DNA from: Phytohabitans kaempferiae
Lineage (GTDB): Bacteria; Actinomycetota; Actinomycetes; Mycobacteriales; Micromonosporaceae
Assembly (NCBI RefSeq): GCF_042433955.1
Contig: NZ_JBHLUH010000073.1
Span: 1 to 64,000 of the forward strand
Length of the DNA: 64,000 nucleotides
Direction of reading: 5' to 3'
The notes beneath the pieces were generated by a model that had not been told where the DNA came from, searched no databases, and saw only the letters and a program-made list of their open reading frames with translations. Of this stretch, positions 23,221 to 33,133 are shown piece by piece (position 1 is the first letter of the stretch; every line of letters starts with the position of its first letter). The position numbers and the translations under genes were made by a program.

Positions 23221-23252
23221 TCCCCTGCTCTAACCTGCTGAGCTACCGCCCC
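23179..23252 (-). tRNA. tRNA-Met(CAT), integration target
   Basis: Minus-strand cloverleaf: acceptor GGGGCGG/CCGCCCC, anticodon loop CTCATAA in GGGGA/TCCCT, T-arm GCGGG-TTCGAGT-CCCGC. The 3' half doubles as the attachment site. Ordinary D-arm, unlike many of the array tRNAs. Confidence 0.95.
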
Positions 23253-23359
23253 CTGCTGCGCCGGGATCCTATCCCGCAGTGCGAGCCAGCGGCCACTGGC
23301 CCGCCGGCCGTCCATGCGCAGCGATCGAAGGGGCCAGCCTGGCCCGCCAGGAGTAGAAG

Positions 23360-23432
23360 CTCCCCCATTTGGACTCGAACCAAAAACCTGCCGGTTAACA
23401 GCCGGCTGCTCTGCCAATTGAGCTATGGGGGA
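23360..23432 (-). tRNA. tRNA-Asn(GTT), chromosomal
   Basis: Acceptor TCCCCCA/TGGGGGA, anticodon arm GCCGG-CTGTTAA-CCGGC, T-arm TTTGG-TTCGAGT-CCAAA. A different sequence from the Asn tRNA of the array at 3974. Confidence 0.96.
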
Positions 23433-23625
23433 TCGAGCTGGCCCGGATCGCTCCGGTGCCGCGCGACTGCACAAGAGTACAGGACGATGGGGGTCCTGGG
23501 GCTACAGGGTTACCCTGGACACGCCAGGACCAATTCGGGACATTCTGCCAGTCCGTACCCAACGGCGCATGAGGGCGGGGCAGGATGGGTACGTACCGTG
23601 TCAAGACCACTGGGAAGGAGCCGCC

Positions 23626-23925
23626 ATGCGCGGAAAGCTGTGGTTCATCGGCGGGCTGGCTGCGGGCTTCGTCCTGGGCGCCCGCGCTGGCCGGGAAAGG
23701 TACGAGGAACTGGTCCGCAACGCCCGCAAGGTGTGGGACCACCCCACGGTGCAGGAGGCCGCCGGCGTCGCGCAGGCGCAGGCCAACCGCATCTACTCGG
23801 AGGGCAGGGACCGCCTGTCCCACACGCGGGTCGGGGAGAAGCTCTCCAGCACGCACGACGACGCGCTGGCCGCGTCGACCTCGTCCACCGGGTCGAGCGC
23901 AAACCGCAACAACAGCACCATGTGA
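23626..23925 (+). CDS. YtxH-like small membrane protein
   Basis: 99 residues from ATG 23626 with GAAGGAG 6 nt upstream. A short membrane helix MRGKLWFIGGLAAGFVLGAR, then ERYEELVRNARKVWDHPTVQ and a polar Ser/Thr/Asn-rich tail. Common in actinobacteria directly after tRNA-Asn/Met genes (from memory); function unknown, proposed envelope or stress role for the YtxH family. Confidence 0.8.
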   Translation: MRGKLWFIGGLAAGFVLGARAGRERYEELVRNARKVWDHPTVQEAAGVAQAQANRIYSEGRDRLSHTRVGEKLSSTHDDALAASTSSTGSSANRNNSTM

Positions 23926-23940
23926 CGCTGATCAATGAGT

Positions 23941-23972
23941 GAGGGGCCCGACCGTCACCGGCCGGACCCCTC
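23941..23972 (+). terminator. Rho-independent-type hairpin
   Basis: GAGGGG (23941-23946) pairs with CCCCTC (23967-23972), with inner GC pairs; 15 bp after the YtxH-like stop. No U-tract, as usual in this GC range. Confidence 0.6.
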
Positions 23973-24036
23973 GTCATCTCCGGGGTTGAGCACAAACGCG
24001 ACAGCAGCACCGCGCGGGGCCAACCACGAACGAAGA

Positions 24037-25044
<1,008 letters not shown>

Positions 25045-25300
25045 GTCCCTCTCCTGTAAAGAGCGGTGGACGGCGCGAGGGAGACCGGTCCGGTGCAAGC
25101 ACGGCGCTGGGCCAGGCGGCGGATGGCGGCGGACTCCGGGCGGGTTGCGCCTCCCGCCCGGACGCGCACCCACGCCTGGTCAACGCCAGCCCCAACTCTA
25201 GGCCGCCGGGCCGCCGGCGGGAAGGATGCGCCCGCCCCGGAACGGCCGAGGCTGGCCGGGCGCGATGGCACACAACTCGCCGCCACGCCGTCCCACCAGC

Positions 25301-26038
25301 ATGAGGATCGCGATCGCCGGGGGCACCGGCACACTCGGCAGCCACGTCACCACCGAGCTGCGCTCGCGCGGGCACGAGGTCCGCGTACTCAGCCGCAGGT
25401 CGCCCGATCACCCCGTCGACCTGACCACCGGCGAAGGGCTCGAGGCCGCGCTCGCCGGCTGCGTGGTGGTGGACGCCACCAACGCCAGCAGGAACGCCTC
25501 GGCGGTACTCGTCGAGGGCTCGCGGCGCCTGCTCGCCGCGGAGGCGGCTGCCGGCGTCGGACACCACGTGTGCGCGTCGATCGTGGGATGCGACCAGGTG
25601 CCGCTGGGCTACTTCAAGGTCAAGGCCGACCAGGAACGCGTGGTGGCGCAGGGTCCCGTGCCGTGGACGACCGTCCGCATCACGCAGTTTCACGAGCTCG
25701 TCGCGGCGACGCTGGCGCCGGCCGGGCGGTGGCGCCTGCTCCCGGTGCCGAACGCGCGGCCGCGGATGGTCGCGGTGGCCGAGGCCGCCGGTGGCGGTCG
25801 CCGACATCGCCGAGGGGGCGCCGCGCCAGGGGGCGTCGAGGTCGCCGGCCCCGAGTTCGCCGACGCCCGCCAGCTCGCCAGGACCTGGCGAAAGACCACC
25901 GGCCACCGCGCGCTGCTGCTCCCCGTGCCGCTTCCGGGCCGTCTGGGTCAGGCTTTACGAAATGGGGTACTGGCGGCGGGGCGTCCCGATGTTCAGGGAG
26001 TTACGCCGTTCGGGGCGTGGCTGGCGGCGCGGCCGTGA
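25301..26038 (+). CDS. NmrA/SDR-like NAD(P)-binding reductase
   Basis: 245 residues. MRIAIAGGTGTLGSHVTTEL is the Rossmann GxxGxxG motif; further ALAGCVVVDATNAS, FKVKADQERVVAQGPVPWTT, VRITQFHELV match atypical short-chain NmrA-like reductases. In residues ~160-185 the frame looks shifted (AEAAGGGRRHRRGGAAPGG), while the next frame would read VAVADIAEGAPRQG, so two compensating indels may lie at 25780-25845. Stop overlaps the GTG of the sigma-factor remnant, the usual ECF41 target arrangement. Confidence 0.78.
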   Translation: MRIAIAGGTGTLGSHVTTELRSRGHEVRVLSRRSPDHPVDLTTGEGLEAALAGCVVVDATNASRNASAVLVEGSRRLLAAEAAAGVGHHVCASIVGCDQVPLGYFKVKADQERVVAQGPVPWTTVRITQFHELVAATLAPAGRWRLLPVPNARPRMVAVAEAAGGGRRHRRGGAAPGGVEVAGPEFADARQLARTWRKTTGHRALLLPVPLPGRLGQALRNGVLAAGRPDVQGVTPFGAWLAARP

Positions 26039-26701
26039 CTGGCGATGAAGCGGTGCTCGCTGTGGCCTTCGAGAGGCATCGGCCGCGCCTGCTGCGAGTG
26101 GCGTACGCGACGCTCGGCTCCCTGGCGGAGGCGGAGGACTGCGTGCAGGAGGCGTGGCTGCGGCTGCGTACCGTCGCCGACCCGGCCGGCATCCGCGACC
26201 TGGGCGCGTGGCTCACCACCACGGTCAGCCGCAGGACGCTCGACACGCTGGGCAGCGCCCGGGCCCGGCGGGAGCGGTACGTGGGGCCGTGGCTGCCCGA
26301 GCCGCTCGTCGAGGAGGCCGCCGTACGGGGAGCAGCGGCGCCTGGTGGACGCGTTCGTGGGCGCCTGCGAGCGGGGCGACCTGGACGGGCTCGTCGCGCT
26401 CCTCGACCCGGACGTGACCTGGCAGGGCGACGGCGGCGGCAAGGTCTCGGCGCTGCTGCCGGTGGCCCACGGGGCGGTGGCGGTGGCGCGCGCACTGATC
26501 GGATTCACCCGGAAATGGCCGGGCGAGGTGCGGGTCGTGACGGTCAACGGCGGCCCCGGCATCGTCGCGCGGGACGCGGGCGGGGTGTTGACCGTCGTGT
26601 CGTTCACGGTCGACGCGGGGCGGATCGTGGCGCTGGACGCGGTGCGAAACCCGGAAAAGCTCTCCCATCTGCTGGCCCCCGAGGATCGACCAAGCAGTTG
26701 A
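26035..26701 (+). pseudogene. ECF41 (SigJ-like) sigma factor, region 4 deleted
   Basis: GTG 26035 overlaps the preceding stop. Region 2 is intact (VAFERHRPRLLRVAYATLGS, EAEDCVQEAWLRLR, GAWLTTTVSRRTLDTLGSAR, YVGPWLPEPLVEEA). Then the frame shifts at ~26330 and continues EQRRLVDAFVGACERGDLDG, LVALLDPDVTWQGDGGG, the SnoaL-like regulatory C-terminus of ECF41. The ~70-90 residues with region 4, which reads the -35 box, are gone. Expected to be dead, or at best a truncated domain pair. Confidence 0.78.
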
Positions 26702-26713
26702 CCACGTACGCCG

Positions 26714-27508
26714 TCAGGTGAGCACGACGCGCGGGATGGGGGCGGTGTCCGAGTCCCAGGCGGGCATCGGGCGGACGCCGCGGACCGGGCGGCGGGCGGG
26801 TCGGGGGCGGCTGGCGGCCTCGCGCACGCGCAGCGCCGCGGCGAGCGCCTCGGCGTCGAGGCTGTGCTTGGCGGCCACGGCGACCTCGGCCGCCCGCCAC
26901 GCCGCGCCTTCCACTTCGGACAGTGTTTCGCAGGCGCGGCGCAGGCGGTCGCGCCGGGCGACGAGCAGCCGGGTCTCCTGCTCGAACGGATGCCGCCGCG
27001 CGTCCCAGCCGTCGCGACCGGCGAGCACGTCACCGAACTGTTCAACGGTCAGGTCGCCGCGCCGGTAGGCGGCCATGGCCGAGCGCTCCAGGTATCGCCG
27101 GCGCGCGGCCATCTCGTCCACAGTGGATGGTGTATCCGGGATGCCGAACGCCTCCGCCTGGATCGCCCGCAGCGCAGCCTCGGCCGCCTCGTCGTACGCC
27201 CGCCACGCCGCTTCCTGCGTACGTGACACGGCGGCCCACTCGGCGCGCCGGCGCTCGGCGGTGACCGCGGCACGGCCGGCGGCGACGGCCACCTCCTCCG
27301 CGTACCGGCACAGCTCCGCCTGCCGCGCGGCGGCCGACTCGCGCCGCGACCTGAGCCGTCGAGGGGGTCGCGGCAGTGCCCGCCCGCGGCGGCGCCGAGC
27401 CGACACGGCCATCGCCACGAAGGGCGCCGCGCCGATCGCGATCAGCCCGAGCCAGATCAGCGCGGCGCCGCGCACGTCCAGGAGGAAGCCATGAAAATCG
27501 ATGTTCAC
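26714..27508 (-). CDS. Single-pass membrane protein with Ala/Arg-rich coiled body
   Basis: 264 residues if started at GTG 27508 (GGTGAGG 8 nt upstream); a longer GTG start at 27526 exists. N-terminal membrane segment ~13-35 (ALIWLGLIAIGAAPFVAMAV) followed by a basic cytoplasmic body rich in Ala, Arg and Glu (CRYAEEVAVAAGRAAVTAER, RRAEWAAVSRTQEAAWRAYD) predicted to be helical. No known family. Resembles many actinobacterial orphan proteins. Confidence 0.65.
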   Translation of the reverse strand: MNIDFHGFLLDVRGAALIWLGLIAIGAAPFVAMAVSARRRRGRALPRPPRRLRSRRESAAARQAELCRYAEEVAVAAGRAAVTAERRRAEWAAVSRTQEAAWRAYDEAAEAALRAIQAEAFGIPDTPSTVDEMAARRRYLERSAMAAYRRGDLTVEQFGDVLAGRDGWDARRHPFEQETRLLVARRDRLRRACETLSEVEGAAWRAAEVAVAAKHSLDAEALAAALRVREAASRPRPARRPVRGVRPMPAWDSDTAPIPRVVLT

Positions 27509-27562
27509 GGGATACACCTCACCCACGGATGGAGGGGGGACGGGAGGAGGTTGTGCCGGGAG

Positions 27563-27886
27563 TCAGTGGGCCGGCTGGGGCGGGGCGCGCTCGCCCCTCG
27601 CCGACCGGTCGGCGCTCTCGACGGCGACCCGCTCGGCGGAGACCGGCACCGGGGCGGGCGCCGGCTCGGCGGCCACGGGTGCGGGGGCGGCGGGGGCCAC
27701 GGCCGGCGCGTCGCGCTCGACCGACCCCGCCACCTCGACGCCCGCACTCACCGGCGCCGATACCTGAGGTGGGGTCGCCGCGTGGGCCGACCCGGGAACG
27801 GCCAGGACGGCCAGGAGCGCCAGGCCCATGGCCAGACGTCCGCGCAGGCGACCCCGCTCGCGGCGGGCCGGCGCGACGTCGGACAT
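27563..27886 (-). CDS. Small exported Ala/Pro/Val-rich protein
   Basis: 107 residues with a Sec signal peptide (RLRGRLAMGLALLAVLAVPG, then SAHA-ATPP cleavage). The mature part is low complexity (APAVAPAAPAPVAAEPAPAP), typical of a wall-spanning linker without a folded domain. 54 nt upstream of its neighbour on the same strand; the two may be one transcript. Could be a weakly constrained gene. Confidence 0.5.
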   Translation of the reverse strand: MSDVAPARRERGRLRGRLAMGLALLAVLAVPGSAHAATPPQVSAPVSAGVEVAGSVERDAPAVAPAAPAPVAAEPAPAPVPVSAERVAVESADRSARGERAPPQPAH

Positions 27887-27941
27887 CCATACACGTTATC
27901 GCAGCCGGGAACCGGACACGCGCAGGCGCCGTCAAAAGGAG

Positions 27942-28817
27942 ATGACGATCGCATCCGGCTTCCGCGCGGCCGCTGCCGCATCCCTGTTTCTGCTGGTCGC
28001 GTGCGCCCAGGATGGTGGCAGCTCGGCCTTGCCCGGTGACGCGCCGGCGGCGCGTGACCCCGACGCCGTCGCGGTGCGGGTCGACTACACCGGCGGGTTC
28101 CTCACCCCGGCCGACAACATCGCGCGGCTGCCCGCCGTGACGGTGTACGGCGACGGGCGGGCGATCGTCCAGGGGCCCACGCCCGCCATCTATCCCGGTC
28201 CCGCCCTCCCCAACCTCCAGGTGCTCCAGCTCTCCGCGGCCGAGGTCGACAAGCTGGTCGACCGGGCCGCCGCCGCGGGCGTCGGCACCGCCACCGACCT
28301 CGGCCAGCCGCCGGTCGCCGACGCGCCGTCGACCCGGTTCACGGTCGACACCGAGGCCGGGCCGGCGACCACGGAGGTGTACGCGCTGAATGAGGCCGCC
28401 GACGCGGGCAGCGGGCTCACCGCCGACCAGCTGGCCGCCCGGCGCAAGCTGCTTGACCTGCTCAGCGCGGTCAGCGACCTGCCCACGACCCTCGGCAAGG
28501 CGACCGGCGGGGAGCAGCCGTACCAGGCGACGGCGCTGGCCGCGATCGCCACGCCGTACACCGCGCCGGACGCGGCCATCGGCAAGGACCAGCCCGCGGT
28601 CGCCTGGCCCGGTCCGGCGCTGCCCGGCACCTCGGCCGGCAAAGGACTGGAGACCGGCTGCGTGACGGTCACCGGTGACGACGTGGCCAAGGTGCTGGCC
28701 GCCGCCGGCAAGGCCAACGCGGCGACGCCGTGGACCTCGGGCGATCGCAAGTGGACGGTCGTGCTCCGCCCGCTGCTGCCGGACGAGACCGACTGCGCCG
28801 ACCTGCTCAACCGATAG
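27942..28817 (+). CDS. Lipoprotein of unknown function
   Basis: 291 residues from ATG 27942 with AAAGGAG upstream. A lipoprotein signal ends at the lipobox LLVAC (Cys ~21), so the mature protein is tethered outside the membrane. The body (VAVRVDYTGGFLTPADNIAR, LPAVTVYGDGRAIVQGPTPA, LSAAEVDKLVDRAAAAGV, then CVTVTGDDVAKVLAAAGKAN) matches no function I know but resembles a widespread actinobacterial lipoprotein type. Confidence 0.8.
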   Translation: MTIASGFRAAAAASLFLLVACAQDGGSSALPGDAPAARDPDAVAVRVDYTGGFLTPADNIARLPAVTVYGDGRAIVQGPTPAIYPGPALPNLQVLQLSAAEVDKLVDRAAAAGVGTATDLGQPPVADAPSTRFTVDTEAGPATTEVYALNEAADAGSGLTADQLAARRKLLDLLSAVSDLPTTLGKATGGEQPYQATALAAIATPYTAPDAAIGKDQPAVAWPGPALPGTSAGKGLETGCVTVTGDDVAKVLAAAGKANAATPWTSGDRKWTVVLRPLLPDETDCADLLNR

Positions 28818-28886
28818 CCACGGACGACCGCGAAGTCGAGCCGAGGTGGCCTGCCGCAGGCCGGCCACGCCCTTGTGAGACAGGCA

Positions 28887-29567
28887 TTAGACGCGGACGG
28901 CTTCGACGAACATCTGGCGGCCGAGGAGGCGCCAGGCGAAGGGCATCCGCAGATACGCGTGCACCAGGCGCGGCCGCACCTTCACCGGCATGCTCTTGAC
29001 GGTGTACGGCAGGAAGCGTGGCACCACCTCCCGCGGCTCGAAGCCGGCCATCCGCAGCCCTTCCACGAGGCTGAGGTGGGTCAGCGGGAGGTGGTGGTCG
29101 AAGTAGTCCCAGTAGCGCTGCTTGACGTAGCGCAGGTTGGGCATCAGCGTGAGCAGCCGGCCGTGCGGACGCAGCACGCGCCGGCACTCCGCGAGCGTGT
29201 CGAGCAGCGCCTGCTTTGTCGGCAGGTGCTCGAAGAAGTTGGAGGTGAAGACGACGTGGACCGAGCCGCTGGCCACCTCGCCCATGTCGTCGCTCGGCGC
29301 GGTGACCACGCGGGCGTCCGTGGCGAACGCCTTGGTCTGCGGGTTGAGGTCGACGGCGATCTTCTCCCGGGCCCGGCACGCGTTGACAAACTCGCACGAG
29401 CCGGCGGCCAGGTCGAGCACGGTGTCGTCGGGGTCGACGTACCGGTCGAAGAAGCCCCGGCACAGCGCCTCCCACAGGACCCGCTTGCTCTCCAGCTCCG
29501 CGGCGCTGAACCGCGCCTCGTAGAGCTGCGCGAGCTCGTCACCACTGAAGTCCGACGCGCGCGTCAC
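28887..29567 (-). CDS. Class I SAM-dependent methyltransferase
   Basis: 226 residues. Motif I is DDTVLDLAAGSCEFVNACRA, followed by KIAVDLNP, VTAPSDDMGEVASGSVHVVF and EHLPTKQALLDTLAECRRVL RPHGRL, a Rossmann methyltransferase layout. The C-terminus (LPLTHLSLVEGLRMAGFEPR) resembles enzymes acting on polyketide or sugar substrates, but no substrate is evident. Same strand as the sulfotransferase 103 bp upstream. Confidence 0.85.
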   Translation of the reverse strand: MTRASDFSGDELAQLYEARFSAAELESKRVLWEALCRGFFDRYVDPDDTVLDLAAGSCEFVNACRAREKIAVDLNPQTKAFATDARVVTAPSDDMGEVASGSVHVVFTSNFFEHLPTKQALLDTLAECRRVLRPHGRLLTLMPNLRYVKQRYWDYFDHHLPLTHLSLVEGLRMAGFEPREVVPRFLPYTVKSMPVKVRPRLVHAYLRMPFAWRLLGRQMFVEAVRV

Positions 29568-29669
29568 CCAACCACCTCACCTCAACAGCCGGCTGTACGC
29601 CCGTGGCCTTACCCCGAGGCGCGGCCGTGGTAAACGCCTTTGGCGAGGTAGCGCGCGAATGCGGAGGGA

Positions 29670-30512
29670 TCAGACGGATATGTCGGACACGGGCCAGGGG
29701 TCCGGCCAGCCCAGCAGCTCCGCGAGGCGCGCGTTGTGCGGTACGAAGTAGTCGCGCAGCGCCTGGGCCACCTCCGGCGGCGGGCCGCCAAGCTCGACCC
29801 GCCGCGTGTGCTGGGCGAAGCGCGGCGGCAGATACGGCTCCAGCTCGAGAAACTCCAGCACGTCCGCGTAGGTCGAGGCGGGATCGGCGTAGAAGTCCTC
29901 ACTGCGCACGACCATGATGCGCTCGCGCGGCACGTGCCGGAACCACCGCTCCAACTGCTCGGCGTAACGCCCCCGGGCCGCGTACGAGTGGCGCCGCAGC
30001 ACCGCGTGGGCCGCCCGGCTGTCCGGACCGGCGCGCAGCGCCCACGCCAGCCGGTCGTGCTCGGCGGCGATCGCCTCGGCGAAGGTGAGCGGCTCCGCGC
30101 CGTACGAACGGGTCTGCGAATAGTGCGAGTAGGCCCGCTCGACCGGGTCACGCAACAGCGCGATGTACCGGCCGCGCGGCAACGTGGCCGCCGCCCGCTC
30201 GGCCGCCCGCGGATGGAAGAGGTAGTACGGGCTCGCCTCGAAGCTGAGCCGCCCGGCCATCGGCGCCGGGAAGTGACCCCGGTACCACCGCTCGCCACGT
30301 CCATAGTGGATGCTGAAGAACTGGATCTCCTTGCCCGTCGCGGCGCGCACCTGCGGATGCTCGGCGAGGTAGCGGTGCAGGGACGTGGTGCCGCATCGCT
30401 GCGCGCCGATGACGAGGAAGTCGGGCAGCGCGCCCGGGGCCACCACTCGGGCCCAGGCGCGCGTGCTGCGGACCGCACGGCGAACCGTGTCGACCGTGGG
30501 ACGGCGACTCAT
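29670..30512 (-). CDS. Sulfotransferase
   Basis: 280 residues from ATG 30512. The 5'-phosphosulfate loop is FLVIGAQRCGTTSLHRYLAE, and the 3'-phosphate site IALLRDPVERAYSHYSQTRS; both bind the PAPS donor. These resemble heparan-type and carbohydrate sulfotransferases of actinomycetes. Neighbour to a methyltransferase, so the pair may decorate a lipid, sugar or secondary metabolite; acceptor unknown. Confidence 0.9.
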   Translation of the reverse strand: MSRRPTVDTVRRAVRSTRAWARVVAPGALPDFLVIGAQRCGTTSLHRYLAEHPQVRAATGKEIQFFSIHYGRGERWYRGHFPAPMAGRLSFEASPYYLFHPRAAERAAATLPRGRYIALLRDPVERAYSHYSQTRSYGAEPLTFAEAIAAEHDRLAWALRAGPDSRAAHAVLRRHSYAARGRYAEQLERWFRHVPRERIMVVRSEDFYADPASTYADVLEFLELEPYLPPRFAQHTRRVELGGPPPEVAQALRDYFVPHNARLAELLGWPDPWPVSDISV

Positions 30513-30603
30513 GACCTCGGCCACGCCGCTACCGCCCGTAGCGTCATGGTCACCTCCCGAACCGTCCCGGCACGGACGGCTCAGAGTCTGCCACAAAAGA
30601 GCC

Positions 30604-31704
30604 TCAGCGCTCCCGGTTGACCGCCGATCCGGCCAGCGCCACCAGCGCCTCGCGCGCGCCGTCGGGGATCGGAGCGTCGGCGAGGGCCGCGACCGCCGCG
30701 TCGGCGCGTACCCGGATCATCTGCTCGATGCGCTCCAGAGCGCCCGTGTCGACGATGATCCCGCGCAGCTCCTCGGCTCCGGCGGCGTCGAGGTCGGGGT
30801 TGCCGAAGCGGTCTCGCAGCCGGGCGGCCTGTGCCCGGTCGGCGCCGCTGCGGGCGAGCGCCATCATCACCGTCGGCTTACCCTCCCGCAGATCGTCCAG
30901 GATGGACTTGCCGGTGAGCGCCGGGTCGCCGAAGACGCCGAGCACGTCGTCGCGGAGCTGGAAGGCGTCGCCGAGCGGGTCGCCGAAGGCCGCGTACGCG
31001 GCGTGCAGCTGCGTCCCTCCCCCGGCCAGCGCCGCGCCGATCTGCAACGGGCGGGTCACCGTGTACCGAGCCGCCTTCATCCTTATCACCGTGAGCGCGC
31101 TCGCCACCGAGCCGTCACCCACGCCGGAGACCAGATCGAGGTACTGCCCGGCGATCACCTCGGTGCGCATGTGCGCGAAGACGCCGTACCCACGGTGGAT
31201 CTGCTCCGGTGGCAGCCCGCACTCGTGGAACATCTGGTCGGCCCAGGCGGCGCAGAGGTCGCCGCAGAGCAGTGCGGTGTTGCGCCCGAACGAGGCCGGG
31301 TCGCCGCGCCACATCGACTTGGTGTGCAGCTCGGCGAAGACCTTGTGCACCGAGGGCTCGCCTCGACGGCGGTCGCTGCCGTCCATGATGTCGTCGTGGA
31401 TGAGCGCGAACGCGTGGAACAGCTCCAGCGCCGCCGCCGCGACCACCACCTCCTGGCGGTCCGGCCCGCCGGCGCCCCGCCAGCCCCAGTAGCAGAACAT
31501 CGGCCGCAGTCGCTTGCCGCCGGCGAGGACGAACCGCCGCAGCGTCGCCAGTACGCCGCGCGGCGCGCCGTCCGGCCAGTCCGGATCCTGGCGGTCGATG
31601 AACGCCGCCAGCTCGTTGTCGAAGCGCTTACGCAGCTCCTCCAGCTCGGAATCGCGGGCGACCTCCACGCTCACGCCCGTCCTCGCTTCGCTCCGGGCGG
31701 CCAT
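30604..31704 (-). CDS. Polyprenyl diphosphate synthase (GGPP synthase type)
   Basis: 366 residues. Carries the first Asp-rich motif HDDIMDGSDRRRG and the second FQLRDDVLGVFGD, plus GGKRLRPMFCYWGW and KAARYTVTRPLQIG, all residues for Mg-PPi binding. Makes C15-C20 or longer prenyl diphosphates from IPP. Last gene of the coupled operon running from 38658; it probably supplies the prenyl donor for the UbiA enzyme. Only 46 bp, holding a short palindromic repeat, separate it from the preceding gene. Confidence 0.93.
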   Translation of the reverse strand: MAARSEARTGVSVEVARDSELEELRKRFDNELAAFIDRQDPDWPDGAPRGVLATLRRFVLAGGKRLRPMFCYWGWRGAGGPDRQEVVVAAAALELFHAFALIHDDIMDGSDRRRGEPSVHKVFAELHTKSMWRGDPASFGRNTALLCGDLCAAWADQMFHECGLPPEQIHRGYGVFAHMRTEVIAGQYLDLVSGVGDGSVASALTVIRMKAARYTVTRPLQIGAALAGGGTQLHAAYAAFGDPLGDAFQLRDDVLGVFGDPALTGKSILDDLREGKPTVMMALARSGADRAQAARLRDRFGNPDLDAAGAEELRGIIVDTGALERIEQMIRVRADAAVAALADAPIPDGAREALVALAGSAVNRER

Positions 31705-31750
31705 GAGGCTCCAAGCGCGCAGAGTTTGATGGCTTGCTCGCTACGCTCGC

Positions 31751-33133
31751 TCACGGCCGAAGCCCAGCCAGTCCGAGCAGAAACCGCTTGACCTCCGTCG
31801 CCGCCAGGTGCGGGCGGGCCGCCGACCGGTCCGAGCAGATCAACACCGGAGCGTCGTTGGGGTGGGCGGGGAGCCGGCCGTGCGTGCCGCGCACCGCCTG
31901 CGCGCCGGCGTCCAGCCCGACGACGCTCATCAGGTATCGCATGCCCATCTTCTTACGGGCCAGCGCGGAGGCCGCGCGCCGCTTGGCCGCGGCCGGGGCG
32001 GCCGGGTCGAAGAAGAGCTCGGCCGGGTCGTAGCCGGGCTTTCGGTGGATCTCCACGAGCCGGGCGAAGTCGGGCGCGCGCGCGTCGTCGAGCCAGTAGT
32101 AGTACGTGAACCAGGCGTCCGCCTCGGCGACCAGCACAAGCTCGCCGGAGCGCTCGTGGTCGAGGCCGTGGGCCGCCTTGCCGGCCTCGTCCAGCACCTC
32201 GCTCACACCGTCCATCGTGGAGCAGAGCTTGGCGACGGCGGGGATGTCGGCGGGATCCTTGACGTACACGTGGGCGATCTGGTGGTCGGCGACCGCGAAC
32301 GCCCGGGACGTCCACGGATCGAGGTACTCCATCCCGTCCTGTGTGTACACGCGCAGCAGACCCTCGCGGCGCAGCATCCGGTTGATGTCGACCGGTCGGT
32401 TGGCCTCGGTGATGCCGTACTCGGACAACGCCACCACCGTCGCCCCGCGCGCGGCGGCCGCGTCGAGCAGCGGGGCGAGCACGCCGTCGAGCGCGGTCGC
32501 GGCGGCCGCCGCCTGCGGTGCCGAGGGGCCGAAGCGCTGGAGGTCGTAGTCGAGGTGCGGCACGTACACGAGGGTCAGGTCGGGGTTGTGGTCCGCCATG
32601 ATCTTCTCGGCCGCCCGGCAGATCCACTGCGACGACGGCAGGCCGGCCCCCGGACCCCAGTACGTGAAGAGCGGGAAGTCGCCGAGCGCACCGGTCAGCT
32701 CGTCGTGCAGCTCCGGCGGGTCGGTGTAGCAGTCCGGCTCCTTGCGCCCGTCGGCGTAGTAGATGGGGCGCGGAGTGACCGTCCAGTTGACGTCCGCGCC
32801 CATCGCGTACCACCAGCAGACGTTGGCGACCGTGTAGCCCGGCTGCGCCGCGCGGGCCGCCTGCCACAGCTTCTCGCCGCCGACGAGCGCGTTGTGCTGG
32901 CGCCACAACAGCACCTCACCGACGTCCCGGAAGTACCAGCCGTTGCCCACGATGCCGTGCCCGGCCGGCGTCTCCCCGGTGAGGAACGTGGACTGCACGG
33001 TGCAGGTGACGGCCGGCAGCACGGTGCCCAGAGAGGCGTGGAAACCCGCGTCGGCCACCGCCTTGAGCCGTGGCATGTGCGCCAGCAGCCTCGGCGTCAA
33101 GCCCACCACGTCGATGACGACAAGTGGCGTCAT
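31751..33133 (-). CDS. Alkaline-phosphatase-superfamily phosphodiesterase/nucleotide pyrophosphatase
   Basis: 460 residues. The fold of type I phosphodiesterases is clear: VVIDVVGLTPRLL, nucleophile Thr in AVTCTVQSTFLTG, PAGHGIVGNGWYFRD, VYVPHLDYDLQRFGP, and VADHQIAHVYV with the metal His/Asp. Homologues called EboF-like or AP-family proteins sit in ebo clusters. Start overlaps the EboE stop by 4 nt. May hydrolyse a phosphodiester intermediate of the operon's product. Confidence 0.88.
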   Translation of the reverse strand: MTPLVVIDVVGLTPRLLAHMPRLKAVADAGFHASLGTVLPAVTCTVQSTFLTGETPAGHGIVGNGWYFRDVGEVLLWRQHNALVGGEKLWQAARAAQPGYTVANVCWWYAMGADVNWTVTPRPIYYADGRKEPDCYTDPPELHDELTGALGDFPLFTYWGPGAGLPSSQWICRAAEKIMADHNPDLTLVYVPHLDYDLQRFGPSAPQAAAAATALDGVLAPLLDAAAARGATVVALSEYGITEANRPVDINRMLRREGLLRVYTQDGMEYLDPWTSRAFAVADHQIAHVYVKDPADIPAVAKLCSTMDGVSEVLDEAGKAAHGLDHERSGELVLVAEADAWFTYYYWLDDARAPDFARLVEIHRKPGYDPAELFFDPAAPAAAKRRAASALARKKMGMRYLMSVVGLDAGAQAVRGTHGRLPAHPNDAPVLICSDRSAARPHLAATEVKRFLLGLAGLRP

